This document shows positions 45,540-56,599 of a DNA stretch of 64,000 nt, in pieces. Source of the DNA: Litsea cubeba (Eukaryota; Streptophyta; Magnoliopsida; Laurales; Lauraceae); assembly GCA_012931725.1 (NCBI GenBank), contig CM022949.1, positions 234,900 through 298,899 of the forward strand. The letters are read 5' to 3'. How positions within the stretch are numbered: position 1 is the stretch's first letter; each line of letters opens with the position of its first letter. A program made the translations under genes and the position numbers. The notes beneath the pieces were generated by a model that had not been told where the DNA came from, did no database searches, and saw only the letters and a list, made by a program, of their open reading frames with translations.

Positions 45540-46560
45540 AAAGACCCATTGCGGACAGGTAGATCAAGAGGTGCATGTTCTTTTTTCTTTTTCTTTTTTT
45601 CAATTGAGGTCAGAGAATTGAACAAAGTAGAGGTGCCAGGCAGTGGAAGAGCATAAGAGAATTTGAGTTTCTCAAGCCCTTCTCTCAGTTTCTACAGAAT
45701 CATTGAATTGTGTGAGATTCTCAAAAATCTCACTCTTATTGAGATTTAAGTCTCTTTGATCCTTCATTCAAATAGATTTATTTATTTTTTCCTTGTCTTG
45801 GTCTGGATCGTAAATTCAAATGGATTTTTTTTGTTGGTTTTTAGATTCACTGTTTTCTTCGGCGATTGGAGAAAGAGATTTGACCCGGACATTATTTTTG
45901 TCTGTTTTTGGGCGGGAATCTGTCTTTAATTTGGGGATTTTTTTTGTGTATTTATAAAAAAAGCCCTGCGACATAAAATTATTAACAAACCCATCTGACC
46001 TCAAAAGGATGACTGGGCGCTGAAGTGTCTTACAATGTTGACGTAGCAACTTGGTATTGGTCCAATCTTGGAAACCTTATCATGGACCTTCGGGGCTGTT
46101 TGGGTAATTCACTTATCGACTGATGTGAAGACTCAATTTAAAAAGACGTGAAGATAAGTTATATAAAAAAGTAATAAATTTTAAAAGCCACATTTTTTTT
46201 AAAGTAAAAAAGTAATTCTCTCATTTAATAAAATGAAAGAAAGTTATTTATTTTTGTGTAAGTAAAATAAACATGATATTTTCAATGACAAAAGCCAAGA
46301 GAGGATATTTAGCAAAAAACTTTTGGCCTTTTCCATATCGATCAATTCAATGCATTGTAGAGGGGATTGCTCGTTGATTTGTAGTCTTTTGCAAATGGGA
46401 GGAAGAGCGTGTCATAAGTTCTTTCATGTGATGTAATATGTAACTGTCAATCACTTGGGAAGAGAAGAAAAAAATCAATAAATACAAGAGAGAGGGGCTC
46501 ACCAGAACGCGTGGGGACCAACCAAGCCCAGCCGTCATTGTGCATGGAGTCCACAGGGTT
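45540..46560. repeat. Upstream block of RLK copy 2 (segmental duplication copy B)
   Basis: Similar to 11545-11963, 15264-15497 and 16798-16950 (copy A) and to 56600-58026 (copy C) in the same orientation. It contains neither the hAT nor MULE 3, so it supplies the empty sites for both. No gene is seen. Confidence 0.8.
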
Positions 46561-46639
46561 TTGGGTTTTCTGCAGGTCAAGTCAAGCGAATAACAACGGT
46601 TCAGTTCATTTGGTCATTGGGACCCAACATTGCTTGGGT

Positions 46640-46800
46640 TATGTAAACACCAAGAAAGGATGCTGGAGATGAACTTCCGGTAAAGGAGGAGTTATTTTTC
46701 AAAAGATCAAAGTCAGTGATGTTGATATCAAGCGAAGTTGGAGATGAACTTCCTGGAAAGGAGGAATTCTTTTCAACAGCACTCAAAAGTCATTGATATT
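46640..46800 (-). repeat. Short tandem repeat, period about 78 bp
   Basis: GGAGATGAACTTCC followed by AAAGGAGGA occurs at 46665 and 46739. The minus strand reads repeated NNSSFTGSSSP-like residues but lacks any recognisable domain or gene structure. Confidence 0.5.
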
Positions 46801-46930
46801 GTTGATATCTCTCACGCGGTTTCTTCAACTTCATAAATAAGCATTATATATCAGTTATCATCATCTTCATCTTATCATCGGCAGCATCAAGATCATAATC
46901 TCTACTCCCCAACCTTCATTTCAACTGACT

Positions 46931-47150
46931 CCAGCGACACTAGCATGTCCACGGAGGACAACGGCCAGTGGGAGGCCACGGCAATTGCCATCAGTAAGAC
47001 ATGATACTGCGCAACTTCAATATCATAATTATCAAGATTTATGAGAAAGTTCTCTAATCTTTCATGTTACCAATTCTGTTTGTAGCTTGCTTCAAGTTTA
47101 TTTTAGGAACTCTTTTCGGGATGCTGATTACAGGGATAAATAAGGCTTTG
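46931..47150 (+). other. Possible upstream exons of the LRK10-like kinase
   Basis: A frame reading SMSTEDNGQWEATAIAI stops at a GTAAGA donor (46994). After TGTTTGTAG (about 47085) the continuation is CFKFILGTLFGMLITGINKA. Joined, they would form a hydrophobic segment long enough for a membrane helix. The strand and order suit an upstream part of the kinase at 52989, now separated by the copia element. The link is speculative, and no start codon was found. Confidence 0.25.
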
Positions 47151-47280
47151 ATGATTCATCTTCATCACCACGGGCGGACCCAAGTACATCCGTATGGGGG
47201 TGGTGCACTCGTTGGACCTCAGTCCACTTCTAAAATCATAATGACAATTCTAACTCTGTTTAAAAAATTCACATAAAAAT

Positions 47281-47334
47281 CCCCCCCCCCCCCCCCCCCC
47301 CCCCCCGGAAAAAAAAAAAAAAAAAAAAAAAAAA
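47281..47334. repeat. C26-GG-A26 homopolymer block
   Basis: Twenty-six C, then GG, then twenty-six A. A natural simple repeat is possible, but adjacent long homopolymers are also where assemblies go wrong. Confidence 0.9.
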
Positions 47335-47393
47335 CATATGAAGATCTTGGGTTTGTTCCCAAAATCCAATTGTATGTTTGGTATGTTTGGTCC

Positions 47394-47729
47394 TGATGGA
47401 TTTGGATGTGGAGACTCTGGCATGCGGCCGGAGATCTATGTGCGTTCCGGCGATTGGGAAGCTCCGCGGATCTCGTCGCCTCTTGTCTTTCCTGTGAGAT
47501 GGAATTATACCAACCCTAGGGCTCCCTTATCTTATATAGACAAGTCCCAAAGAGTCACAGTTACCAGAGACTTCTTCGCCAAGAAACCCACATCCACTAA
47601 TTCTATTGGGAGTCTTATTAGTGGGACCAGATCAAGTCTTACATTAAGTGGGATTGTATTCTCTGTTGGCATCAGCCCTGTTTAATCTGACGTGGGACCC
47701 GTGGCATGCGGGCCACAAGATTTCCTACA
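47394..47729 (-). repeat. 3' LTR of the copia element
   Basis: Runs TGATGGATTTGG to GATTTCCTACA on the plus strand; for the minus-strand element this is the downstream LTR. It is the slightly longer copy (336 bp), differing from its partner at about 17 sites. Confidence 0.9.
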
Positions 47730-47759
47730 ATCTCCCACTTGGCACGAATTCCATGTACA

Positions 47760-49621
47760 TCAAATATATCTCAGTCCCATGCACATCACATGCCTTGCAA
47801 AAACTTCTGCAGGTAAAGCCTTGGTGAGAGCATCAGCCATTAATTCCTCTGAAGGCATATAGAAAATTTCTATATCATTCTTTTCAGCCTTCTTTCTGAT
47901 GAAGTGATACTTTATCTCAACATGTTTTGATCGGCTGTTGAACTTTTTCTCATTCACCATGGATATAGCAGACGTGCTATCTACGTTCATTGGGACAGGC
48001 TCTTTTCTCTAATTATCTCCATATCAGTTAGGAAATATTTTAACCAAAGAGCCTCCTAGACTGCTGTACTGTAGGCTATATACTCTGCTTCGGCTGTTGA
48101 CATAGCTGTAGAGGTTTGTTTCTTGCTACCCTAAGAAACTGCACCTCCTCCGAGGGTAAACACGTAGTCGGTTGTTGACTTTCTCTGGTCTAACTCACTG
48201 GCCCAATCTGCATCTAAGTAGCCGCACAGTCCAAGGACTTCACCTTGATAACATAGGCGAAGATTCACTATTCCTTTGATGTACCGCAAAATCCTTTTAA
48301 CCGCATACCAATGCTGTAATCCTGGGTTACTTAGGAATCTACTTACGAGACCCACGGCGAATGCAAGGTCTGGTCTCGTACACAGCATCGCATACATGAT
48401 GCTGCCCACAAGTTGAGCATAAGGTTTCATTCTCATCACTTACTTTTCCTGCTCGTTTGTGGGTCCCTTGACTGCTGGATAATTTTATGCTCTTACAGAT
48501 GGGAGTGTCAATTGGTTTACACATAGCCATATCAAACCGTTTCAACACAGTTTCCAAATAGGATCTCTGTGATAAAGTCAATAACCTATTCGGACGATTA
48601 CGGGTTATTTCAATGCCAAGGATATACTCTGCCTCACCCATGTCTTTCATCTCGAATCTTGACTTTAACCATTGTTTGATTTCATTTACGGTTTCCAATT
48701 GATCACCAGCAATCAAAATGTCATCCACATATAATGACGAATATAAGTAACTACTCCCGCTGCGTTTAATATAGAAACATGTGTGCATTATTCGGGACAA
48801 ATCCTATTTCACCAATGGCCTGGTGAAATTTTCTATACCATTGTCTCAAGGCCTGTTTTAATCCATACAGTGCCCTATTAAGTTTGTACACTTTGTACTC
48901 GTGACCTTGCACCACAAACCCCTCGGGTTGTTTCATATAAATTTCTTCTTCTAATTCGCCGTTCAAGAATGCCGTTTTCACATCCATCTGGTGCAATTCA
49001 AGGTCACGACATTCTACCAATGCTGCTAAGGTTTGTATGGATTGGAATTTTACGACTGGAGAAAACGTCTCCTCGTAATCTATTCCGTCCACTTGTGTGA
49101 ATCCCTTAGCTACCAGCCTGTGCTTTGTATTTATCTAAGGATCCATCCGACTTTAGTTTCTTTTTATGAACCCATTTACATCCAATGGCTTTTCGATCTT
49201 TTGGAAGATCAACTAATTGCCGTACTTGGTTCTTTTCAATTGATTCTATCTCCTCTCTCATAGCCTCTAACCAATACTGCGCATCCTGCGCTTTGATCGC
49301 TTGAGAGTAGGAGTTCGGATCCAAATCTTGCACGATTTCCAATAAATTGCAATAATCATCTAGATATGCCGGTTGTTTTCTCGCCCGAATCGGCCTGCCA
49401 ATCGGCTCATCGGGTTGTTCAATCACCTCAAGTGGGCCCTGGTCAGGAACTCTAGGTCCAACGTCCTTTTCGTTGGAACCCCCACTTGCTTGAACCCCCT
49501 TGTCCTTAGAGATTTCATATAATTCCACACACTGTGGTTCTACTCTAGGACTGACCGTCGGATCCTCAAGGAAAAACACATCTCGACATTCCATGATTAT
49601 CCTATTATCGTGATCATACAC
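47760..49621 (-). pseudogene. Copia reverse transcriptase and RNase H
   Basis: The RT starts with EAMREEIESIEKNQVRQLVD, IGCKWVHKKK and, after a frameshift near 49106, FSPVVKFQSIQTLAALV, DVKTAFLNGELEEEIYM and GLKQALRQWY. A second shift near 48790 leads to SLYVDDILIAG, the intact YVDD active site. Further breaks at about 48400 and 48131 precede the RNase H part (NVDSTSAISMVNEK and HVEIKYHFIR). The catalytic motifs are preserved but the frame is broken at least four times, so no enzyme is made. Confidence 0.86.
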
Positions 49622-49631
49622 ACGATATCCT

Positions 49632-50907
49632 TTAGAATGTAATGGGTAGCCAACGAAAGAACAATTTTTTCTTCATTTTTGCTTGCAGTTTATATCTTTC
49701 TTGTGGTGGTAGCAGGACATGTACAGGGCAGCCCCAAACTCTCACATGTTCTAATTTTGGTTTGGCACCAGTCCATAATTCATACGGGGTTTTGAGCACA
49801 CTTTTGGAGGGTGCTCTGTTCAAGATATATTGTGCCGTGTTTAATGCTTCTCCCCACAAATACAGCGGAAGTCTCACGTGACTGATCATTGACCTTACCA
49901 TATCCATTAAGGTCCTATTCCTCCTCTCAGTCACTCCATTTTGTTGTGGGGTATATGGAATCGAATATTCATGAATGACTCCCTCACGTGTACAATATTC
50001 TTTAAACAGTTCCGAGGTATATTCCCCCCCCCCCCTATCGGATCTAATCCGTTTTATTTTCTTGCCCATTTGATTTTGGACCTCAGCAGCATATATTTGA
50101 AACATTGTTAAGGCCTCATGTTTGTGTTTAATCAGGTACACATAACCATATCTGCTGTAGTCATCAATAAATGTGATAAAATAGTCCTCCCTCGTTCTAT
50201 TTTGGACATTCAATGGTCCACAAATATCAGAATGAATTGTGGTCAATATTTCCGAACTTCTAGTTCCTTTTGGAAATGGCTTCTTGACCATTTTTCCACT
50301 TAGATATGGTTCACAAATGGGGTACTCCACTTTACCTAAATCTGGTAAGAGTCCATCCTTAACCATTCTATTTATTCTGTTTTTGTTAATGTACCCTAAT
50401 CTCATATGCCATAACATAGCCAAACCATCCATGCACACATTCACACATACAGAATAATGAGAACTATATTTTATTTCATCATTAAGAGTGTCCCGCAAAT
50501 ACAATTTATTAGAAAGAAAACCTTTGACTAATTAAAACTTGACCGCGCATGCCAATTGTAACCTGTTTATCTTTATATCTGATTTCGAATCCATTCATAG
50601 CCAACTGGCTCACAGAGATGACGCTCCTCCTCATAGCTAGAGCAAAGAAGACGTCGGAGAGATATCGGGATTTTCCAGTTGGTAAGGGAATTTTGATTTT
50701 CCCTACACCCAACACATCACAGAATGTTTCATTTCCCATGTAAATACTTTGATCTCCCGGTTTCATCTCTTTGAATTCGACAAACCCAGCCTTGGTTCTT
50801 GATACATGCCTGGTGGCTCCTGAATCAATCCACCAATTCTTATCATTGGTGTCTACCATCATGGACTCTGTGACCATCTCAACATAATCACCATGTTCTT
50901 TGGTCAC
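49632..50907 (-). pseudogene. Copia protease and integrase
   Basis: The protease has the retropepsin core WWIDSGATRHV with an intact D-S-G. After a stop near 50509 comes the GAG-pre-integrase domain ([14 protein letters not shown], then CEPYLSGK) and the integrase core. The core shows Asp in HSDICGPL, Asp in [11 protein letters not shown] and Glu in NGVTERRN, so the DDE triad is present. The zinc finger is damaged: the second His of H-x4-H is Tyr (LGY) and the second Cys of C-x2-C is Tyr (CEPY). The frame ends at 49632, where a frameshift separates it from RT. Confidence 0.85.
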
Positions 50908-50949
50908 TTTACCTTGCTGGCTACTCTCACCCCTTTTCAGTCTGCATTG

Positions 50950-51714
50950 AGAACTAAAGTGTCAGGGCTTCCCGCAGTTAAAGCAAACACCATTCTTAGG
51001 CCCTTTCCGCTTTTGATTGCCTTTGAAATTCATTTTATTTTTCATATTGAAGGTTAACGCACCGTTATTAGTCTTGGTTTTAGCAATCATGACATAGTTT
51101 GTAGGTGTTACACCGCGGGCAGCCTGCCTTTGTCCTTCAGCAAGCAATCTAGCTTGAAGCTCATTGAGGTTCATACCCTTTTGGAGGCTAAGGGTTTGAG
51201 ACACATTCTCCCATCATGGTGGAAGACTCATGAGCAAGTACATGATTTGAAAATCGTCGTCCATTTCCTTGCCCAAGACTGTGAGGTTACTATATCGGAT
51301 CGCCATTTGATCAATGTGATCCCTTATAGCTGATATTTCCGGCATCTTATAGTTAACATATGCGCTGAATGCCTCCATCAAGTGAGATTTGGAGGTTTCA
51401 TCATATTTGTCCATAGCATAGTCATAGATTTCTTTAGCAGTGGTAAAGTGCTCAAACTCCTTTACCAAATCGCTGGATATGAATCCAATCAGAAGATGTC
51501 TTGCTGATTTGTTATCAAATACCCATTGTTCATACACATCATGATCTTCCTTAGGGGCATTATCAGCGGGTTTGGAGATCGGATCAGATTCAATCACATA
51601 TGTCAATCCGTCAAAGTGCAGCAATGCGTCCATCCGACGCTTCCACACGGCTAAGTTCTTGCCGTTAAAAATATCAGCCTTAGCAAGATCATGCAACGCT
51701 GATTTGGAAGACAT
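50950..51714 (-). pseudogene. Copia gag
   Basis: Begins MSSKSALHDLAKADIFNGKN with the usual NGKNLAVWKRRMDALL start of a UBN2-type gag and includes FEHFTTAKEIYDYAMDKY. A stop after LLMSLPP (near 51214) interrupts it. The second part has LQKGMNLNELQARLLAEGQR and a zinc knuckle starting CFNCGKP, which is cut by a stop at about 50961 where copia gag continues into HF...C. Gag would form the particle and bind RNA. Two nonsense changes kill it. Confidence 0.85.
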
Positions 51715-52399
51715 AATTACTACTGCATTGAAAAAGAGATTCAGATACCATTGACCGTTAAAGGAGAAAAATCATCTTTTTTTTTTTGAACCGGCATAGT
51801 GTCTTCCTTTTGCTGCTATTGCGTAGACTGCTCGCAAGGATTCCGCAGAACCAAACCGTTCGTCGATCGGAGTCCGGATGCTCAAGATATCGCAGTTCGA
51901 AGGTTCGACGGTCGAAGATATCTCTCTCTCTGTCAGCCGTATGGTCTCTGTGTCGTTGCTGACATCACACACGTGTCAGCGCTGTACCAGCGCCTGTTGG
52001 TGTGGCTGGATGCGTTGGGTCGGGTTGGGTCTTGATCTGACCCAACCTGTAATGAAGTGAGGTCCCTTTCCACACCTTTTTGGCACGCTGCCCCGAAGAA
52101 AAGGAGATGTAACAAAACACAAAAGTATGCTGCACGTGCTTCTCTTTTCTTTCCTGGAAAGAAAGAAAAAAGTAATGGACTGAGGTGCGAAACCGGAGGC
52201 AACACAAGAGATGTGTTTCGTACATCACACAGTTTCTTGTTATGCAACTTCGTCTTCTTCCTCTGGAGTCTCTACTTCGGTTTGCAGAGAAAAACGAAGG
52301 CAACTTGGGTTCGACGAAAAACTTAGATCTACTCTGATCTAAATCGCGACTTCACGATCCAAACCGTCGAAACGTACGGTACCATGCTCTGATACCAAT

Positions 52400-52734
52400 T
52401 GATGGATTTGGATGTGGAGACTCCGACACGCGGCCGGAGATCTATGTGCGTTCCGGCGATTGGGAAGTTCCGCGGATCTCTTCGCCTCTTGTCTTTCATG
52501 TGAGATGGAATTATATCAACCCTAGGCTCCCTTATCTTATATAGACAAGTTCCAAAGAGTCACACTTACTAGAGACTTCTTCGCCAAGAAACTCACATCC
52601 AATAATCCTATTGGGAGTCTTATTAGTGGGACCAGATCAAGTCTTACATTAAGTGAGATTGTATTCTCTGTTGGCATCAGCCCTGCTTAATCTGACGTGG
52701 GACCCGTGGCATGCGGGCCACACGATTTCCTACA
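52400..52734 (-). repeat. 5' LTR of the copia element
   Basis: Upstream LTR of the minus-strand element (335 bp), holding its promoter. TTATCTTATATAGAC (inverted TATAAGATAA) is the only TATA-like word in it. Confidence 0.9.
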
Positions 52735-52988
52735 GGTCCCACCCCTCAAATGAAAATCTTGGGGCCACCATTGTTCTCGTCAAAGCCTTATTTCATCAAT
52801 CAATCCGGTTCGTCTTAAAGAATTACAATAATTATGTTTGAAAATAAGCTATGTCCATAAATTCTATCTTACCACACTGCTTAACAATACGAACCCAAAT
52901 TTCTCCTCGAGGAATGAGATGAAACCCACAATATAAACTAACCCAACTCCTTTGAATGTCTTCTGATTTTGTTTTGCATTTCCTGCAG

Positions 52989-54226
52989 CATTTTCAATCT
53001 TTGGTTCGATTGCATTTGTTTCCATAGTGTATTGCATCATCAGAGAAGCAATTCAACATGTCAATGGCAATAACCTTGTCATTTCGATTCCATCAGCCTT
53101 CCCAGTGATTCCCGACTCCCAAGTGGAAATGGCTACAATGGAGCGGTTCCTGAACGACATGGCAAGAGAGAAACCCATCCGATTCTCACCTCAACAGCTG
53201 GTGAATTTCACTCGAAACTACGCCACACGTTTGGGCTCAGGTGGTTTTGGAGTAGTCTACAAAGGAGAGTTTGCCAACGGCGTGCAAGTCGCCGTAAAGA
53301 TCCTCAATAGCAGCTCAGACAAGAGAGTCGAAGAGCAATTCATGGCAGAAGTGAGCACCATCGGTAGAACTTACCATATCAATCTTGTCAGACTCTATGG
53401 ATTCTGCTTCCACGCTTCAGTTAGAGCTCTAGTTTATGAGTACATGGATAATGGATCACTTGACAACTTCTTGTTTGGCAAGAACAAAAAGATTGAGTTG
53501 GAAAAGCTGTATGGGATTGCTATTGGAACAGCAAAGGGAATTGCATACCTGCATGAGGAGTGCCAACAGAGGATCATTCACTATGACATAAAACCCGGCA
53601 ACGTTCTCCTCGATGCAAATCTCAATCCCAAGGTTGCTGATTTTGGGTTGGCAAAGTTAATTAATAGAGACAGCTCGCATGTGGTCATGACTGGAGGTAG
53701 AGGGACTCCTGGATATGCTGCACCAGAGCTGTATATGGCATATCCTGTTACCCACAAATGTGATGTTTATAGTTTTGGGATGCTTCTGTTTGAGCTTGTG
53801 GGGAGAAGGAAGAACCTCGACATCAATCAGACTGAGAGCCGAGAGTGGTTTCCAAGATGGGTTTGGGACAAGTATGAGAAACAAGAACTGGAAGTAATAA
53901 CAAAGGATTGTGAAGTTGAAGACAAGGACACAGAGAAGGTAGAGAGAATGTGTAAGGTTGCTTTGTGGTGTGTTCAATATCTGCCCGAGGCAAGGCCTCC
54001 AATGAGCAACGTTGTTAAAATGTTGGAAGGAGCAGAAATCATCGAGCCCCAGAATCCATTCCAACATCTTATGGGTTCGGGTGCAGGCTTGGGTATTTGG
54101 AATAGTGGAAGCAGTGATCATTCGACGGAAAAAGCAAACACTGCTTCTGAAATCAGTTACAAAGATTCAACCCCAATATTGAGAACATATGAGATAGAAA
54201 TTGCAAATTCAGTTCAGAAACAATAG
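52989..54226 (+). CDS. LRK10-like receptor kinase, TM and kinase exon
   Basis: Exon starting after TTTCCTGCAG (AG at 52987-52988). In order: a TM helix (IFGSIAFVSIVYCIIRE); a linker with MATMERFLNDMAREKP and IRFSPQQLVNFTRNY; and the kinase. The kinase shows LGSGGFGVVYKG, VAVKIL, IIHYDIKPGNVLLD, VADFGLAKL, GTPGYAAPE and CDVYSFGMLLFELVGRR. A Ser/Thr-rich tail ends at TAG 54224. The loop is HYD, not HRD, as in LRK10L/Lr10-like receptor kinases that sense wall or pathogen cues. Kinase residues are intact. The ectodomain exon is missing; the copia insertion at 47394-52734 lies upstream and may have split it off. There is no in-frame ATG before residue 1 of the TM, so as it stands it is 5'-incomplete. 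Confidence 0.85.
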
Positions 54227-55467
54227 TTTTTTTTTTATATGCTTCAAAATGTAAACTAGTTTGGAACAGTAGCTTCAAATGTTCATATGTTCCCTTCCAT
54301 TTTTCTTCTGCATGTGCTTGGTCTGAAGGACAAGTAACAAAAAGGTTTTTATATTTCATTAATCAGTGCAGTTTGCCACTGTATGGAATTACTGAAGTCA
54401 AATGTTCTTTCCTTGGTTTGAGTCATAAGCTCCTAGTTTGGTTTGGAGGATTTCTATTTGACTAGAGGCGGCAGTGCATATCCAACAGCAATAACTTGCA
54501 ACAAAATTCTAATCCAACCAGGTGGAAATATGAGATAGGAGTGGCCAATTCATTACATCAGTAGGGGTTTTTTTTTCTTCTTTTTGTATCATCTAGGCCA
54601 TGTCCCATTGAACTTGGTGTTGACTCATTGCAATTTTTCTCAATATAGATTTAAAATATGTTTTTGACGGGGTTTCTCCAAAAATGATTCAACAGAAATC
54701 CGCCACTGCATATTCCCAAACTGAGCACCATGTCCAACATGCATATTCCCAAACTGAACCCGACCTGATCCTTAACCTGAACCCAATCCGCGTGGTAAAA
54801 GGGTGAATCTGAACTCTAAATTGACAGGTCAGGTTCGGGTCTGGCCAGTGGGTTAGCTAGCGAGTAATGACCTGATTAACTGGTTAGAAATATATATAAA
54901 TCCACACCCAACCTGAAAATAACAAGTGTCTACTCTTGTCTTGAATTGGGTCAGATTCAGTTTGGGCATGCAGGTAGTTCAGTGACTTCAGTCCCACCCT
55001 TACGTAAAAATAATGACATTTGAAAAAAAAAAATTCACTAAGTTGTTTGCAGAGGAATTACAGTGTATTGAAGGCCTGTCAGGCCAATGAACTATATACA
55101 TTTTGAATATGTGATTCCAATGGTATGCAGCTCCAATTGTAATTAAATTTGGGTTTGTGAATACATGTGCCAGATATGTGATATGAACACGTTGGATCAA
55201 GAAAATGTGCATGTTGAATCAGGTGGCTTGTGAATGACATGATAATCTCTCTACAATAAAATGGACAATTTTAGACCTTCTAAGAAAGGAAGTGGCCTGA
55301 AACCTGGAGCATGCTTGTGTGAGAGTTGCCAAGGTATTCTTTACTTGTTGTACAACACAAACCTGCAAGATTCAAACACTCTTTACACACAGTGAGTTCT
55401 CCGCATCATGATATCAAAAACCTAGTAACCTTAAAAAGTAGTAGAAAAAGAAGAATAAAAGAAGGAA
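54227..55467. other. 3' flank of the LRK10-like kinase, no other gene
   Basis: Likely 3' UTR up to roughly 54370 (AT-rich, polyadenylation-like words). Near 54700 the sequence GCATATTCCCAAACTGA occurs twice, at 54708 and 54740. 54770-54970 has repeated GACCTGA/CTGAACC words of a probable MITE without a resolved TSD. Confidence 0.45.
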
Positions 55468-55480
55468 ACAATGTGAACAT

Positions 55481-56402
55481 TTTTTATTTTTTGAACGGTA
55501 ACTGAAACTGCTTAATTAATTAAAAGAAGGTTACAAAAAAGGAAAACAGAGAGGAAGAGATAATAAAGAACAAAAAAGAAAAAGGAAACACAAAAAGAGA
55601 AAAGAGTAACTAGGTACAAGAGCGTTGTACCCCACCGAAGCAAACTACAAAATAATAACCTCCCAAGGAGACATCCTCTCAATCCTCTATTTAGCTAAAG
55701 CATCGGCAAAGTAGTTAGCTGTTATAAGCTCATGGCGGAAGTGAACATTGATTGAGGAAGATAAAGCCCGAATTTCATTAGAGAGGAATTGCAATTTCCA
55801 TGGGTTCCTCTTCCCCAAGCGATCGCATTAGAGGAGTCACTCTCCACAATAAGAACACCATGAAAGTTTCTAGAAAAGCAACGAAGAGCTTCCAAAATCG
55901 CTAAAACATCTGCTTCATTAGAGTCACAAACCTCTACATGCTTGGAGAACATGAATAAAACTTCTCCCTTACTATTTCGAAGTACCCCACCAATTCCTGC
56001 TGGCCCCAGTTTACCTCTAACAGCATCGTTGACGTTGAACTTAAGAACACCAAGAGGGGGAGGAGACCAATGAACGGACTTCATCACCATAAAACAACCA
56101 CACCTCATACAAGCTTCCCAATTGCCTAATATGTCATTGAGACTAAAATTCGAGAACTCCTTTCTAACCAAAGTCCAATTAGCAATCATCAAAAAGATAA
56201 CCAACTCTTCTGAAGTAGAGGAGACACTTCTGAAAATTCTATCATTTCTTTGTTTCCAAATGCACCAAATAATAGCAAAAGGAATCAACTTCCACAACGT
56301 ACGCCCACATCCAACAAATGGACCTCTTGCCCAAGACTCTACCGCATCTGCAATATTCTTCGAACTGCACCAAGCTACTCCACACCTGCTAAAAAAATAA
56401 CC
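55481..56402 (-). mobile_element. Second 5'-truncated L1-type LINE with 13-bp TSD
   Basis: On the minus strand a long frame (56400-55722) contains the post-zf-RVT motif IPFAIIWCIWKQRNDRIFR. It also has the RNase H-like segment GPAGIGGVLRNSKGEVLFMF, then NEADVLAILEALRCF and VESDSSNAIAW. Its 3' end is A-rich (TTTTTATTTTTT on the plus strand). ACAATGTGAACAT repeats at 55468-55480 and 56403-56415 are a perfect 13-bp TSD. It clearly belongs to the family of the LINE at 4794-6629 and retains only the 3' end. Confidence 0.88.
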
Positions 56403-56599
56403 ACAATGTGAACATGAAACCCTCATGAAAATTATCTAAGAAATAAGAAATCCTGTCTAGAAAGTGGAGTGATCCAATTGGGAGAGCAAGAAGCAGCATC
56501 TGAATTGTCTCTGGAAAATGGAGTGATCCAATTGGAAGAACTAGAGCAAGCAGATGGAGAGTTGTTGCCAACATTCTAAAGTTGATCCAAGCAGACTGA

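Larger units (their letters stand above)
47394..52734 (-). mobile_element. Ty1/copia retrotransposon with both LTRs, GGTCC TSD
   Basis: Two LTRs (47394-47729 and 52400-52734) are flanked by perfect GGTCC repeats (47389-47393 and 52735-52739). By my count they differ at about 16 positions plus one indel, roughly 5 percent. Next to the right LTR, inverted, is TGGTATCAGAGC (52386-52397), the initiator-Met-tRNA primer-binding site. Next to the left LTR is the polypurine tract AAGTGGGAGAT. The order gag, protease, integrase, RT, RNase H on the minus strand is copia-type. Several frame breaks make it non-autonomous. Confidence 0.92.
47131..52797. repeat. Inverted repeats bracketing the copia insertion
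   Basis: ATAAATAAGGCTTTGATGA (47131-47150) is inverted at 52778-52797 as CGTCAAAGCCTTATTTCATC. A few bases inside, CACGGGCGGACCCAAG (47169) is matched by the inverted CAATGGTGGCCCCAAG (52758-52773), a hAT-like terminus. The arrangement suggests an older hAT-type element into which the copia inserted; a matching 8-bp TSD was not found. Confidence 0.4.
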
